Made by a program: the position numbers and the translations under genes. DNA of 64,000 nt from Iningainema tapete BLCC-T55. Lineage in GTDB: Bacteria > Cyanobacteriota > Cyanobacteriia > Cyanobacteriales > Nostocaceae. Position 1 is the stretch's first letter; each line of letters starts with the position of its first letter. The stretch is from positions 1 through 64,000 of the forward strand of contig NZ_JACXAE010000025.1 of assembly GCF_014698965.1 (NCBI RefSeq), read 5' to 3'. The notes under the pieces were generated by a model. That model was not told where the DNA came from, did no database searches, and saw nothing but the letters and a program-made list of their open reading frames with translations. Shown in pieces: positions 24,613-34,500 of the stretch.

Positions 24613-25590
24613 TTATATTGGTTTATAATCTATGGCTGTCTTTTTTGCTCTGGTTTTCAAATTAGTTAACAATGCTGTAGACCAAGTAGCTGGTAAAGTA
24701 ATAATTACAGCTATTTTAAATAATAGTTTTAACCACAAATTTATATATTTGCTCCGAGATGATTCGTTGATTATATATTTGAATAAAAAGATAGCTGCTG
24801 CGCAACCTTTTTGTCGATTTAATGGATGTTGTAAGGCTTTACACGTCAAGTATTTATATAATTGAGCAAGGCTCTTTCTACGAATATGCTTATCTAAAAA
24901 TGGTTTGGCTTGATAAGCGCGTTCAAGTACTAATAGACAAGATTTTTCCTGTCTAGCTAGATTAGAAGACTGGGAATTACCGCTAATTCGATATAGGATT
25001 TGTACAGAAGGTACAGCTACAAAATGGAACCGATGGGCTAATCGCAGCCACATATCCCAATCTTGAGCAGCACTGAGGGATTCATCAAAGCCTCCCAAGG
25101 TTATTACAGCTTCTCTACGAATTAATGGATTGGAGCCATTCTCTAAAAAGTTAGTTACTAATAACTGTTCATAAACATCGCCGTTGGCTGTAATGTGTGT
25201 ACCTGAGAGTAAGAAGTTGCCTTTTTCATCAATATAATCAGTCCAACTATAAGCAACTTTTGCTTCTTCATTTTCTTGCAAGGCTTGTAACTGAAGCTGG
25301 AGTTTATTAGGTGTCCAAATGTCATCGGCATCTAAAAAACTAATAAATTCTCCTACTGAAACTTTTAGTCCACGGTTGCGACTTACATTGCCACCTGCGT
25401 GGGGGTAGGAAAATACTTTGATTCTGGGGTCTTGAAATTGTGAAATAATATCTAAAGTACGATCCTGAGAATCGTCGTTGACTATAATTAATTCAAAATC
25501 TGTAAAAGTTTGGTTTAAAACTGATTCAATTGTTTGTTTGATTGTTTTTTCACTATTGTAAGTTGGGATGATTACAGATATGGTAGGCAT
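24613..25590 (-). CDS. GT2 family glycosyltransferase
   Basis: 325 residues. A GT-A fold inverting enzyme using a nucleotide sugar: MPTISVIIPTYNSEKTIKQT, VLNQTFTDFELIIVNDDSQD, and the metal-binding acidic motif in EFISFLDADDIWTP (about 90-100). Acceptor-side GGFDESLSAAQDWDMWLRLA includes the conserved E-D-W. The basic C-terminal region with hydrophobic stretches (LWLKLLFKIAVIITLPATW) suggests membrane association. Probably builds the hormogonium polysaccharide with the neighbouring HpsE-type genes; a specific hps letter is not assigned. A decayed fragment of a close relative lies at 29011-29131. Confidence 0.85.
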   Translation of the reverse strand: MPTISVIIPTYNSEKTIKQTIESVLNQTFTDFELIIVNDDSQDRTLDIISQFQDPRIKVFSYPHAGGNVSRNRGLKVSVGEFISFLDADDIWTPNKLQLQLQALQENEEAKVAYSWTDYIDEKGNFLLSGTHITANGDVYEQLLVTNFLENGSNPLIRREAVITLGGFDESLSAAQDWDMWLRLAHRFHFVAVPSVQILYRISGNSQSSNLARQEKSCLLVLERAYQAKPFLDKHIRRKSLAQLYKYLTCKALQHPLNRQKGCAAAIFLFKYIINESSRSKYINLWLKLLFKIAVIITLPATWSTALLTNLKTRAKKTAIDYKPI

Positions 25591-25659
25591 ATTATGAGAT
25601 TTTTGATTAGGTTGGTATGGAGGGTTAATTCGTTCTTTTGCTCAATCGCCATAGCCATA

Positions 25660-25752
25660 GGTTAATTTCAACCGCTATAGGTTAATCTCAAACGCCATAG
25701 GTTTTAACCTATGGCTTATAGCTAAAGTCCTCGCTCAGAGGACTATCAGGTT
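25660..25752. repeat. CCATAGGTT / AGTCCTC palindromic repeat cluster
   Basis: Three degenerate copies of CCATAGGTTAAT(T/C)TCAA, then CCATAGGTT/AACCTATGG and AGTCCTC/GAGGACT hairpins. Related to the tail of the 22192 repeat. Fills most of the 216-bp gap between two glycosyltransferase genes. Confidence 0.7.
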
Positions 25753-25806
25753 CATAGTAGTTTTTAGGGTGGCATTGCTCACCAAATTTTGTAATAATGG
25801 GCTTGA

Positions 25807-26838
25807 TTACTTTTTGCTTCTGCCTTCTGCCCTCTGCCTTCTGCCTTCTCTCCGTAAACTTCTTTTTAAAACATAAAAGGGACTCATCATACTACTTAGG
25901 TAAAATTCCATTTCACTCATAGCGATCGCATCACTTTGCAATTGTCCTCTATACTTAATAAAGTGTTGTAAAACTCGGCGCAGATTGCCCACAAAAGTTC
26001 TGACAAATACTATGGGTTTTCGCCAATGTTCAACTGTAAGCAAACGTAGCTGACAGATACTCAAACCACAGCCACGAGCAAGAGTGATTAAATAATCTTT
26101 TTCCAATCGCCATTTTGGTATTTGATGAAAAGTGTGCATGGTAGGGTTATACCAAATTTGCCAACCAGCTTTGTGGATGTAAAGTAGTGGTTCTAAATCT
26201 TCGCCTCCTACCATTATCTGTCCCAGTCTACCTTTTAAAATAAATTTTTGTGGAACACTTTCACACCATGCTTGTTTACGAATGACAAGTGCAGCACCAG
26301 GAGGAAGACTTAAGTTATCAGGATCATATAAATTCGGTTTTTCTCCTCGTTCTCTAATTGCAAATAAACTCTGAATCCTGGTAAAATTATCTGGTGGTTT
26401 TATTTCGTAATCACCATGAATTTGTCCACCCCAAGCACCAGCTTGAGGATATTCTTTACCAAAAAGAACTGCTTCTTTCACCCAATCAAGAGTGGGTAGG
26501 TTATCATCATCTAAAAATCCGATTAGTTCACCTTTAGCTTCGCGCACAGCCCGCAGCCGCGCAAAAGCTGCACCCTGTTCTGTTTCTAGAAAATACCTTA
26601 ACGGACAATCATTGTCGAAGCTTGTTTGGTAGTTGCGAACTACCTCAGCAGTTTTGTCAGTACTGTTGTTGTCAACAATAATAATTTCCCATTTTAGGTG
26701 TTCTACTCCTATTTGTGCGCGTAACCGTTCCAAAAGTTTAGGTAAACGGTTTTCCCCATTAAATGTAGGAATGGCGATCGTAAAGTCTAAAAATGTATTA
26801 TCCATTGGTTGTATAAATCGCTTATCATAAATTTGCAC
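25807..26838 (-). CDS. hpsE: HpsE-type GT2 glycosyltransferase (a)
   Basis: 343 residues; ATG 26802 (MDNTFLDFTIAIPTFNGENR) is the likelier start, since the first 12 residues overlap the upstream gene. Family landmarks: IVDNNSTDKTAEVVRNY, GAAFARLRAVREA, GFLDDDNLPTLDW with the DxD metal site, LPPGAALVIRKQAW, MVGGEDLEPLLYIHKAGWQIWYNP and HQIPKWRLEKDYL. HpsE enzymes are needed for hormogonium polysaccharide. The C-terminus RREGRRQRAEGRSKK is encoded by CCTTCTG-type heptamer repeats, an add-on not expected in the family. One of four paralogues in the window. Confidence 0.85.
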   Translation of the reverse strand: MQIYDKRFIQPMDNTFLDFTIAIPTFNGENRLPKLLERLRAQIGVEHLKWEIIIVDNNSTDKTAEVVRNYQTSFDNDCPLRYFLETEQGAAFARLRAVREAKGELIGFLDDDNLPTLDWVKEAVLFGKEYPQAGAWGGQIHGDYEIKPPDNFTRIQSLFAIRERGEKPNLYDPDNLSLPPGAALVIRKQAWCESVPQKFILKGRLGQIMVGGEDLEPLLYIHKAGWQIWYNPTMHTFHQIPKWRLEKDYLITLARGCGLSICQLRLLTVEHWRKPIVFVRTFVGNLRRVLQHFIKYRGQLQSDAIAMSEMEFYLSSMMSPFYVLKRSLRREGRRQRAEGRSKK

Positions 26839-27803
26839 TGTAAATAACCATCCAAATATTTCCTACTCCAAAGGTAAAAAGGACTGATCAAACTACTCAC
26901 TAATAGCTCCATTTCACAAGCAGCAATTAAATTACCTTTAATAGCACCTCGATATTTAAGTAAGTGAAGTATAATTTTGCGTAAATCATTAGACAAGTAC
27001 ACTATACTTAGCAAAGGTCTTTGCCAAGGTTGTATTCTTAACATACGTAGGTGATGACGACTTAAGCCAACACAGCGAAATAAACGTAAGAGGTATTCTT
27101 TTTGCAGTCGCCAAGCTGGGATTTGATGGTAGATTTGCATCTCTGGGTTGTACCAAATTTCCCAACCACCTAACTGAATATGTAGTACTGCTTCTAAATC
27201 TTCACTGGCTAATCCAGCTTGTCTACCTTTGTGATTTAAAACTAGGCGTTTAGGAACAGTTTGACACCAAGCTTCTTTACGTACTACTAAGCCTGCGCCT
27301 GGAGGTAGTACTTTCATATGTGGTTCGTAACGATGAGGTTCTGCACCCCGCTCAGTTATAGCTAAAAAACAAGCTATTTTCTCAAAGTTATCTGGCGGTT
27401 TAACTTCAAATTCACCATGAATTTGACTTCCAAAAGCTCCTGCTTTGGGATGGTTTTGCGCAAAAGTATAAGCCGCTTGCACCCACGTAGCTGATGGGTA
27501 GTTGTCATCATCCAAAAAACCGACTACAGAGCCGGATGCTTCTTCAATCGCTCGTTGTCTAGCGTATGCTGCTCCTTGTTTCGTTTCAAAGCAATACCTT
27601 AAGGGGTAAGGCTGATGCCAAGAAGCTTGATAGTTTTTAACTACAGCAGCAGTGTTATCTGTGCTGTTATTGTCTACAACAATGATTTCCCAAGAAAAAT
27701 GCTCTGTTTTAAGTTGATTTCGCAATCTTTCTAACAGTTTTGGTAATCGAAATTCACCGTTGTACGTTGGAATAGCGACGGTAAAGTTACGCCACTCAGT
27801 CAT
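26787..27803 (-). CDS. hpsE: HpsE-type GT2 glycosyltransferase (b)
   Basis: 338 residues. It starts MTEWRNFTVAIPTYNGEFRL and has VVDNNSTDNTAAVVKNYQ, GFLDDDNYPSATW (DxD site), ERGAEPHRYEPHMKVLPPGA, GLASEDLEAVLHIQLGGWEIWYNPE and HQIPAWRLQKEYLLRL. Same fold and likely job as the next gene: adding sugars to hormogonium polysaccharide at the inner face of the membrane. The last 17 residues overlap the N-terminal extension of gene (a), so the two are probably cotranscribed. Immediately upstream lie the decayed toxin fragment and pseudopilin copy 2. Confidence 0.85.
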   Translation of the reverse strand: MTEWRNFTVAIPTYNGEFRLPKLLERLRNQLKTEHFSWEIIVVDNNSTDNTAAVVKNYQASWHQPYPLRYCFETKQGAAYARQRAIEEASGSVVGFLDDDNYPSATWVQAAYTFAQNHPKAGAFGSQIHGEFEVKPPDNFEKIACFLAITERGAEPHRYEPHMKVLPPGAGLVVRKEAWCQTVPKRLVLNHKGRQAGLASEDLEAVLHIQLGGWEIWYNPEMQIYHQIPAWRLQKEYLLRLFRCVGLSRHHLRMLRIQPWQRPLLSIVYLSNDLRKIILHLLKYRGAIKGNLIAACEMELLVSSLISPFYLWSRKYLDGYLQCKFMISDLYNQWIIHF

Positions 27804-27876
27804 ACTGAGCGTACCTTCAGTAATTTTTTGTGTTTGGAGATTAAATTAAGGTTATACTGTCTGCTGCTTCAGTAAA

Positions 27877-27977
27877 TACTCCTTAAGTGGTAATAATTTG
27901 AGTTTGTAAGGAAAATTTACAGCGGATTGTTGAGTATATGTAGCGAAGCAAACAACCACTCATTTCTTTAATAACAA
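27877..27977 (-). pseudogene. remnant of the toxin module's N-terminus
   Basis: Starting in the last codons of pseudopilin copy 2, the minus strand reads LLKK, a stop, then VVVCFATYTQQSAVNFPYKLKLLPL. This lines up with MLLKKQAFVSFATHISQSGANLPDKLKLSPL at the start of the toxin behind pseudopilin copy 1. Homology then ends; the nuclease part and the immunity gene are absent. So the pilin-toxin pair was duplicated and this copy lost its toxin. Confidence 0.75.
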
Positions 27978-28591
27978 TACCTATTGTCGTCGTTAGCTGT
28001 AGGATGATCTTTTCCCATTCGCAATGACCCTAAAAGAGTAGATACATAGACACAACGTTTTGTTTTAGGATCATTTTGGTTATGAAAGGTAATTTTTCCC
28101 AAAGTCTTTTGTGCTGTTTGGGTACACTCATCTCCAACTTGGGAAACAGGGCAACCTTGGTAATTAAACATCACTCGCCATACTGGTGTTGAAGGTTGTT
28201 TTGGTAAAGTTGTCTCGTATTTACCCAAGTCATTTTTTTGTTGATCGATGCGGATATTTTGCTCTAAGTTATGCCAGAGGCTATCGTTAGTTTGAACTGC
28301 ATTGGGAATAAATGCTCCTGCTTGAGCTGGATGAACCGCCCATTGCACAACGCCATTTTGTTCTTTGAAGCTAACTTGCCATGTCAATTTTTGTTTGGTA
28401 GCTTGGCTTTGTGTCTGCTTCATGGCACGATAAACTTGCTCTTGAGCAGTGTTGAGGCGCTCTCTATCAACAAAATTCTGCCAATTTGGGAGTGCGATCG
28501 CACTCAATATACTAATTACTAAAACAACCAACATTGTCTCTAGTAGCGTGAAGCCATTACTAGAGTGATTGTTAAAAATGTTTTTATGCAT
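27968..28591 (-). CDS. pseudopilin, GspH/FimT-like (copy 2)
   Basis: 207 residues, the same length as copy 1 (23668-24291). Class III prepilin signal SSNGFTLLETMLVVLVISIL with Phe after the cleavage Gly and Glu at +5. The globular part carries the same cysteine pattern (CPVSQVGDECTQ, RCVYVST, YCY end), which suggests disulfides at or outside the inner membrane. The upstream block with the TACATCCGGATAGCTAAT sequence is shared. Likely a minor pseudopilin in the hps set; why two near-identical genes are kept is not clear. Confidence 0.85.
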   Translation of the reverse strand: MHKNIFNNHSSNGFTLLETMLVVLVISILSAIALPNWQNFVDRERLNTAQEQVYRAMKQTQSQATKQKLTWQVSFKEQNGVVQWAVHPAQAGAFIPNAVQTNDSLWHNLEQNIRIDQQKNDLGKYETTLPKQPSTPVWRVMFNYQGCPVSQVGDECTQTAQKTLGKITFHNQNDPKTKRCVYVSTLLGSLRMGKDHPTANDDNRYCY

Positions 28592-29157
28592 GAATTAGAA
28601 AAAGAAAAACACACCAATGGTATATATTTTTCTCTTCTAGTATTTTTTAATACATCCGGATAGCTAATCAAAACCTGCTAATACTAAATCCACTGTTAAA
28701 ACCCATCTATCTGTAGAGAAGCTCCGATGGAAAGTCTTTACATTAGATGTTGTTTTTAAAGAGGTTGTAAAAAGAGAATTTTGTATAATAACCAATTCTC
28801 AAACAGAGTTTGATACGCTGTGACTGTTCTTTTTGTAAAATATGTTATGAGTCAGAGCTATTATTAAAAACATTTTTATGAACTAAATATTGAAATACGC
28901 GCCAAATATATCTATTTTTTTAGCTATTTTTTTTACTTATATATTTAGAGATTATATTATTAGCTTTTAAATCGACGAATTTAATTAATGCTTTTTTCTA
29001 AAAAAAGAGTTTTTTGTAAAGCTTGCAAGTTGCTTGCAAGCCGCTTAGGTGTCCAAATATTTATTATTGGTGTCTATAAAACTAACGTATTCACAAACTA
29101 CAACCTCCATCTCATAGTTAGGACTAAAGTTTGCGCCTACATTAAACCAGTGATTCA
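28592..29157. other. 566-bp gap: conserved leader plus decayed DNA
   Basis: 28592-28680 matches the leader of pseudopilin copy 1. 28680-29000 is very AT-rich, with no gene seen. 29011-29131 is a GT2 remnant (separate entry). An open frame on the plus strand at 28988-29182 is a shadow of that remnant. Confidence 0.6.
29011..29131 (-). pseudogene. remnant of a GT2 glycosyltransferase
   Basis: Reads NFSPNYEMEVVVCEYVSFID and on to TNN, then in a shifted frame TPKRLASNLQALQK. These line up with NRGLKVSVGEFISFLDADD and TPNKLQLQLQALQE of the GT2 enzyme at 24613-25590, with the DxD motif decayed to DTNN. It lies upstream of pseudopilin copy 2, just as the intact GT2 lies upstream of copy 1. Confidence 0.7.
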
Positions 29158-29697
29158 TCAAATAGTACATTTATTATCTTGACCAGTACTAATTGAGCCA
29201 AGTAAGGTTTCAACGGTAGCACAAGTTTTAGAACCACTGTTAATTCTAGGCGAGAAAGTAATTCGCCATGGTTGTGTTCCTTCTTTCTCCACAGAACCAT
29301 CATAATTGAACTGCATACGATAGAACCCATTAGGACTTGTACTCATAGTAGAGGTCAAAACTTTAATAGCCTTTGAATCCTCTCCAATCAAAGGTTCCCA
29401 ATTGGTGACTAGACAATTGTTATCTGAGGGAACACGATGTGCAGTGTATAACACTTGATTACCATCGTCTTTAAAGCAAACCTGCCAGCGGAGTTTTTCG
29501 CGTTGAGCATTACTCTGAGCATCACGTAATACTGTTAAGGCTTGTCTTTTTGCGCTATTTAACCGTTGTTGATTCACAAAAGCCAGCCAGCTAGGAACAG
29601 CGATCGCCGCTAGCACGCCAACCATGATAATTACAACAAGTAATTCTATTAAGGAGAAACCAGCTTCTGGATTGCTGGAGAGCGATCGCGTGTTCAT
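29158..29697 (-). CDS. pseudopilin, GspH/FimT-like; HpsD candidate
   Basis: 179 residues. Class III signal EAGFSLIELLVVIIMVGVLAA with Glu at +5, then NQQRLNSAKRQALTVLRDAQ (helical stalk) and a beta-rich globular domain with Cys pairs (KTCATVETLLGS, CTI end). It follows hpsC by 21 bp in what looks like one operon, hpsA-hpsB-hpsC-this gene. In Nostoc, hpsB-D are pseudopilin genes needed for polysaccharide secretion by hormogonia; position suggests this is the D member, but I assign it only as a candidate. More distant from copies 1 and 2 than they are from each other. Confidence 0.8.
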   Translation of the reverse strand: MNTRSLSSNPEAGFSLIELLVVIIMVGVLAAIAVPSWLAFVNQQRLNSAKRQALTVLRDAQSNAQREKLRWQVCFKDDGNQVLYTAHRVPSDNNCLVTNWEPLIGEDSKAIKVLTSTMSTSPNGFYRMQFNYDGSVEKEGTQPWRITFSPRINSGSKTCATVETLLGSISTGQDNKCTI

Positions 29698-29718
29698 ATT
29701 GTATTTTTAAACCAGCGA

Positions 29719-30765
29719 TTATTCAGGAATTTTATTGATAACACCACGAACAAATACTTGGGTTTGTAAAACTGTACGAAATTTATCAGATATTACGCCT
29801 GATTTTCCATAAGCATTACCCCTTAGATAGAGAACTACATCTTGGTTAATGCCACTTTGAACAGTTACTGATGCTGTAGTTGGCACAGCACTCTTGACAC
29901 AGGCAAAGAAGCTATTAGAGCTAGCAGTTGTGGCTGTAGCCTTAGGGGTGGGAACATAATTTTTAGTTGAGTCACATTCAGGAACAGTGACACCAGTTGC
30001 ATCAGGAGCATCGACAAAATCTACCAAAACATCGGGAGAGTTGTCTGTCGATGGTTTTGTACCTCCTTGTAGGTCAGTGGTAGTATTATTGGCGTAATTA
30101 ACTTTAAGTGGCCATGTTTGGAAAGTAGTACCATCTTCTTCAGATGGATCTACATATCCTTGTGATAGGGTAAGAGCATTATAATTATCATATTTACGTA
30201 AAGCATACCTTGTAATCCTAGATTTTCCCTGCCATTTGTTACCAGGGTTAGAAGTTGATTGTAGGTAAACTACAAGTGTATAGGTACGGCGCTTAACTTG
30301 AAGGTCTTCACATTCTTGTTTTTTTGGAGCTGTAAAGCTAGTGCAATCGGTGGGTATTTGAGTATCAGAAATTGTTTCTGGTTTCCAAAACGCTAGTATT
30401 GGTGTTTGACCAGCACCAAATGTTGGTAGGTAGTTGACCAAACCAGGACAATAATTGGGGTTTCCAGCGCTACCTTGAGCTGTACTTTGTATACAATTAC
30501 CGTCGTAGATATACACTGCATCCCGTAATTCTTTTGAAATGTAGTCCAATGCCTTTTGCATTTCCTGTTCAGTTTCATTGCGGGCTGTTTCTCTGCCATC
30601 AACTTGCAGAATATCCACAACCAAAGACAAAAGAGCCGATATAATTAAAAAGGCAATTAGAACTGCTATCAAAAGTTCCATGAGGGTAAACCCTAAAGTT
30701 TTTCCCTTTTGGGAATAGACTAATAACCAATTAAATAGCAGTTTCAGGTGTTTTGCTGTTATCAT
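29719..30765 (-). CDS. hpsC: hormogonium polysaccharide pseudopilin HpsC
   Basis: 348 residues, PilW/GspJ-like. A basic leader, then GKTLGFTLMELLIAVLIAFL, a class III signal with Glu at +5. The stalk helix continues through ETEQEMQKALDYISKELRDAVYIYDGNC. The globular part is long, rich in Thr/Asn/Asp, with paired cysteines (CIQSTAQGSAGNPNYC; CTSFTAPKKQEC). Long for a pseudopilin, as expected of HpsC. It is thought to form part of a type IV pilus-like secretion device in the cell envelope that releases gliding polysaccharide. Spaced 35 bp from hpsB and 21 bp from the next pseudopilin. Confidence 0.85.
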   Translation of the reverse strand: MITAKHLKLLFNWLLVYSQKGKTLGFTLMELLIAVLIAFLIISALLSLVVDILQVDGRETARNETEQEMQKALDYISKELRDAVYIYDGNCIQSTAQGSAGNPNYCPGLVNYLPTFGAGQTPILAFWKPETISDTQIPTDCTSFTAPKKQECEDLQVKRRTYTLVVYLQSTSNPGNKWQGKSRITRYALRKYDNYNALTLSQGYVDPSEEDGTTFQTWPLKVNYANNTTTDLQGGTKPSTDNSPDVLVDFVDAPDATGVTVPECDSTKNYVPTPKATATTASSNSFFACVKSAVPTTASVTVQSGINQDVVLYLRGNAYGKSGVISDKFRTVLQTQVFVRGVINKIPE

Positions 30766-30800
30766 TATTTGCCAGATTAAAATAGCAAAAAGACTTGGAG

Positions 30801-31496
30801 TTACGGAGTTAAAAATTCCTTATACTTCGTAAGAGAATCTTTAATATCGCTACGGACTACTGTAGTGTAGACAACAGCCAAGGGATACTTTCGTTGATTT
30901 CCTTGCTCTGTGGTAAATTTAAGTGAGGCTTGGGTTGTTTGTAAATTTGATTGTCCTTGAGCTAGCGCTGAATACACCCTTACCCCCATATAAAAAGCAA
31001 CTATCTGGGCTGGAGTTCCAGAAGTTAGTGTTTTAGTGCGGAATGTTTGTACATAAAAGTCGGGATTACCATTGCCATCAAGGTCGATAAGGCAGGCGTT
31101 AGATGAATCAGGAGTGGGAGGAGTAGCAGGAGAAGGAGGATTACAGTCGATAAAAGTACTAGGCGCTGCAACCCCATCAGCAGCACCTGTTCCTCCATCA
31201 GGGGGTAAATCGCTACTAGTATAATTTCCTCCCTCAATCAATACTCGTACTTGATCAACTTGACGTTGAGCCAATTGAATTGCCTGTTGCGCTTTTTGAT
31301 TTTGAACACGAGTAGCTACTACCAAAAAAATTGGAGGAGTAATGGCTACAACAATGACAGTAATTACTATGATAGCCATCAGAGATTCTATGATAGTAAA
31401 TCCCTGTTCTGATTGGCTTTTGGCAACTAACTTTTGTAACTCAATACTAATTTTTAGTTGCCTGGAGCGATATGCGTCAATTATCCCTGGTAGCAT
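30801..31496 (-). CDS. hpsB: hormogonium polysaccharide pseudopilin HpsB
   Basis: 231 residues, PilV/GspI-like. The leader is long (about 32 residues), then SEQGFTIIESLMAIIVITVIV, with the cleavage Gly and Glu at +5. QKAQQAIQLAQRQVDQVRVLIE follows as the stalk helix. The middle has a Pro/Asp loop with Cys pairs (IDCNPPSPATPPTPDSSNAC) and a calcium-loop-like DLDGNGNPDFYV near residues 137-148. Located 24 bp after hpsA and before hpsC in the same operon. Likely a minor component of the polysaccharide export pseudopilus. Confidence 0.85.
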   Translation of the reverse strand: MLPGIIDAYRSRQLKISIELQKLVAKSQSEQGFTIIESLMAIIVITVIVVAITPPIFLVVATRVQNQKAQQAIQLAQRQVDQVRVLIEGGNYTSSDLPPDGGTGAADGVAAPSTFIDCNPPSPATPPTPDSSNACLIDLDGNGNPDFYVQTFRTKTLTSGTPAQIVAFYMGVRVYSALAQGQSNLQTTQASLKFTTEQGNQRKYPLAVVYTTVVRSDIKDSLTKYKEFLTP

Positions 31497-31520
31497 ATTA
31501 TTCTCCTTTTACTGGAGGCT

Positions 31521-34500
31521 TTAAGAACAGGAGGCAGTAGGATCAATTTGATTTCCGGCTGAGTCTTTTGCGCAGCGCAATTTCTGAATGTATGGGTCGT
31601 CTACGGCTAGCTCACGGTAAACTTCACTACGGGTATTACCTGGAACGGAAAAGCGTCGAGCTACAGGACCTGCTGTTTGATATTGCAAAGCAACATCATA
31701 ACCCCAACGGCGATTTGGTGGTAGAAAGTAAAAGTTATACTCATGTGGATTACCAGTTGACAAAGGAGTTTGACTGGGTTCCCAAGCATCTTGGTCAAAA
31801 GGACCTGTGGCTTGAGTACTGAATCTTAACTGTATAAAAGCTCCAGCCATGAACAAATCCTTTCCGTCCCAGTTCTCAATCATTCTGGGAAACATATGGA
31901 AGCCTCCATAGGACTGTCCTGCTCGTGAAGGAATAATGTTCTGGACGATAATCGCATTCACCCTTGTTGTGCTGGCAGTACCAACACATTTTCTATTGCT
32001 AGGTACGCCACAATAAGGATCGTTATCTGCGAATCTCAGGTAGCTACTAGGGGGTGTACCGCCGAGGGGATGGGGTATAAGTTCATATTCTTTATCATTG
32101 ATACTTGTTTTATACCAAGGCTTGCCATCTGGAGATATTTTAATGGGAGATCCACTATCAAGGGGGTTTTCCCGCAACCAAGAAGTACCAACAGGGTTGA
32201 GGTCAGCTAGTTTGGCACTAGGACGGTTTTGGTTGAGATAGGAAGTGAATAGCGCGGCAGAATCGCAACCATATTCGCTATTTAAAATTGCGGCAGGAAA
32301 AATGATTCCCGGATAAATAATTCCATCTTCTATGCTGCCGTCACAAAAGTTATTTGACAGGACAGTGACAGAATCTCCAAGAACTTCTGTAGGACGCCAT
32401 GTATCATCTGTTGGTTTAGCAAACCTATCATCTTTTCTATCTCTGGTGTAGAAGTTACTCCAGTCATCCTTTAGCTTACCATTATTATCAGGTATAGTAT
32501 TTTCGGGGGGATCGTTTTTGAACTCCTCTAGTAGTTTCATGGGGTTATTAGTGCCGTCTGTGCTGTGAAGGTTTAAATCCCCTTGGATATAAACCGGATT
32601 ATCAGATACAAACGACATCCCAGCAGTATTCGTACCACGACTTATATTGGAACCATTTTTTAAGCGGAATCCATAAGGACGACGGTCTGGATCAGGAAGG
32701 TAATCTACAGGTTTGGTAGTAATGCCGTTGCCAGTTGGATTTACCGTACTAATATCTGGATCGCTGGAGGAACCACCAGGAATTGCGTTCATACCTGATC
32801 CGGCAGGTCTAGCGATCGCATCTTCCCGAACTGCATCTTCCCGGAAGGCGTAAACGATCCCATTGGGAGGAGGAGCGTTAGGATCTGTGGCAGTGTTATC
32901 GTTAGTCGGTAGCCATTGATCTCCACCTGGAGCATTGTTAGATCGCAGCAAATCTAAGTCAATATCCAATACCCGCACGCTCATCATTTCACGACCGTTA
33001 AACAGAGCTGCATCTTTAAAAGGGACTTGGTAATATGTCTCAGTGCCGGCTGCATCAACATATTTAATTAAATTGTTTAAGCCTGGTTTATTACTATTAG
33101 GTAAACTATCTGGCTGACCCGGTATGGAATTTATTTGCGTAGAATTAAGAGGAAATTTTGGCACTTTCCAGTTAGCTAAAGCTTGAGGAATAATCTTAAT
33201 AGTTGATAAATCTGTGTTACTAATCGCCTGATAACGGGTAGCTAAGGAGACTGGATTAATTCCAGTGATGTATGAATCAGAGCGGTCTTCAGGGTGGTCG
33301 CTGAATGGAAAAATGTAATACAAAGCTTTGTACTTGACATCATTTTGGCTGTAACCGGCCCCAGCCCTTGAAGGACAGAGTTTATCCAATGCGGTTACTG
33401 CTGCATTAATAAACTTAGCGTTGTCACAAGTGTAACCTAACGCATTTTGGCGATCCAGGTCTACTTGTTCTTTTGTGGCGATTAGCCGTGCAAGTTGAAT
33501 TAACTGCTTTTTAATCGGCAAGTATGTCTGGTTGTTTGTACTGGTAATGTTATCCTGTAGTGCTTTTATCGCTCTTTCCGGATCTCTAGCTCCAACAGTA
33601 CCTGCAGCAGCAGCCAAGGCGGCATCTAAATTATCCAATAGCTGAACAGTTGCATTTGTATTGTCCCAGTTTTGAGCGTAATCATAGTCGTTGAGATAGC
33701 TAATGTTGTAAGCTAGCATTCCCAATAAACAATTTGCCGTATCTCTGTATGATTGATCGGCGATACTAGTTCCTGTGAGCGATCGACGCAAATTAGAAAA
33801 ATCCCCATAACTTGTGAATTCAGGATAGGGATGAGTGACTTGTAATCCTGCAACTGCCTGTGATGCTGCTGTATCTTGCTTGGGTGGAAAAGCGCCGTGG
33901 GTATCTCCAGCAAAATTGGCTAAGTTCTGTCTGGCAGGGGCTAGAGCAGTACTATTAGTAGGAACGCTAAATTCCCAGCCATTAGTACCTCTGCCTGTAA
34001 AAAAGTCGTTAATAATATATTCTTGATCACCAGTAGCTGTTTTAAATTTTATGGTTTCAAAAGTCGCACTTCTTTTAAGAGTTTCTGCTGTCCCTGGATG
34101 AACGGTTGTCGCCACACAAGCAACAGGAGTAGTTCCATTGGCACTCTTGTAATGATAAACAGCAGTTGCTTGCACGGCAGCTACATTATCTCTTTGGGTG
34201 CGGCGCTGGAGAAATTCATGTTCTCTATTAGAGGGCAAGTTTGAGGCTGGTGCTAGGGGATTACCTAATTCCAGTCTCTGTCCTACTAAAACTCGTAAAC
34301 CTCCTGTAACTGCCCTTCGTTCCCAGTAGCCATCTAAGCCCAAAGCTTCTGGACTTTTTGGATCTGGGGGAGTATTTCTTGTTAAGGCTGTGTAATTCGT
34401 GTCAGTAGTAGGTATTACATCACCGACTTTACTACCTGAGGGTATTTTAACTTGGCTAATCGTGATTGGTTTACCATCATAAGTTGGGTTGGGTCCATAG

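Noticed and set aside
28988-29182. 64-codon plus-strand frame near the hpsD candidate
   Set aside because: It lies opposite the GT2 remnant, which explains its composition; no independent support.
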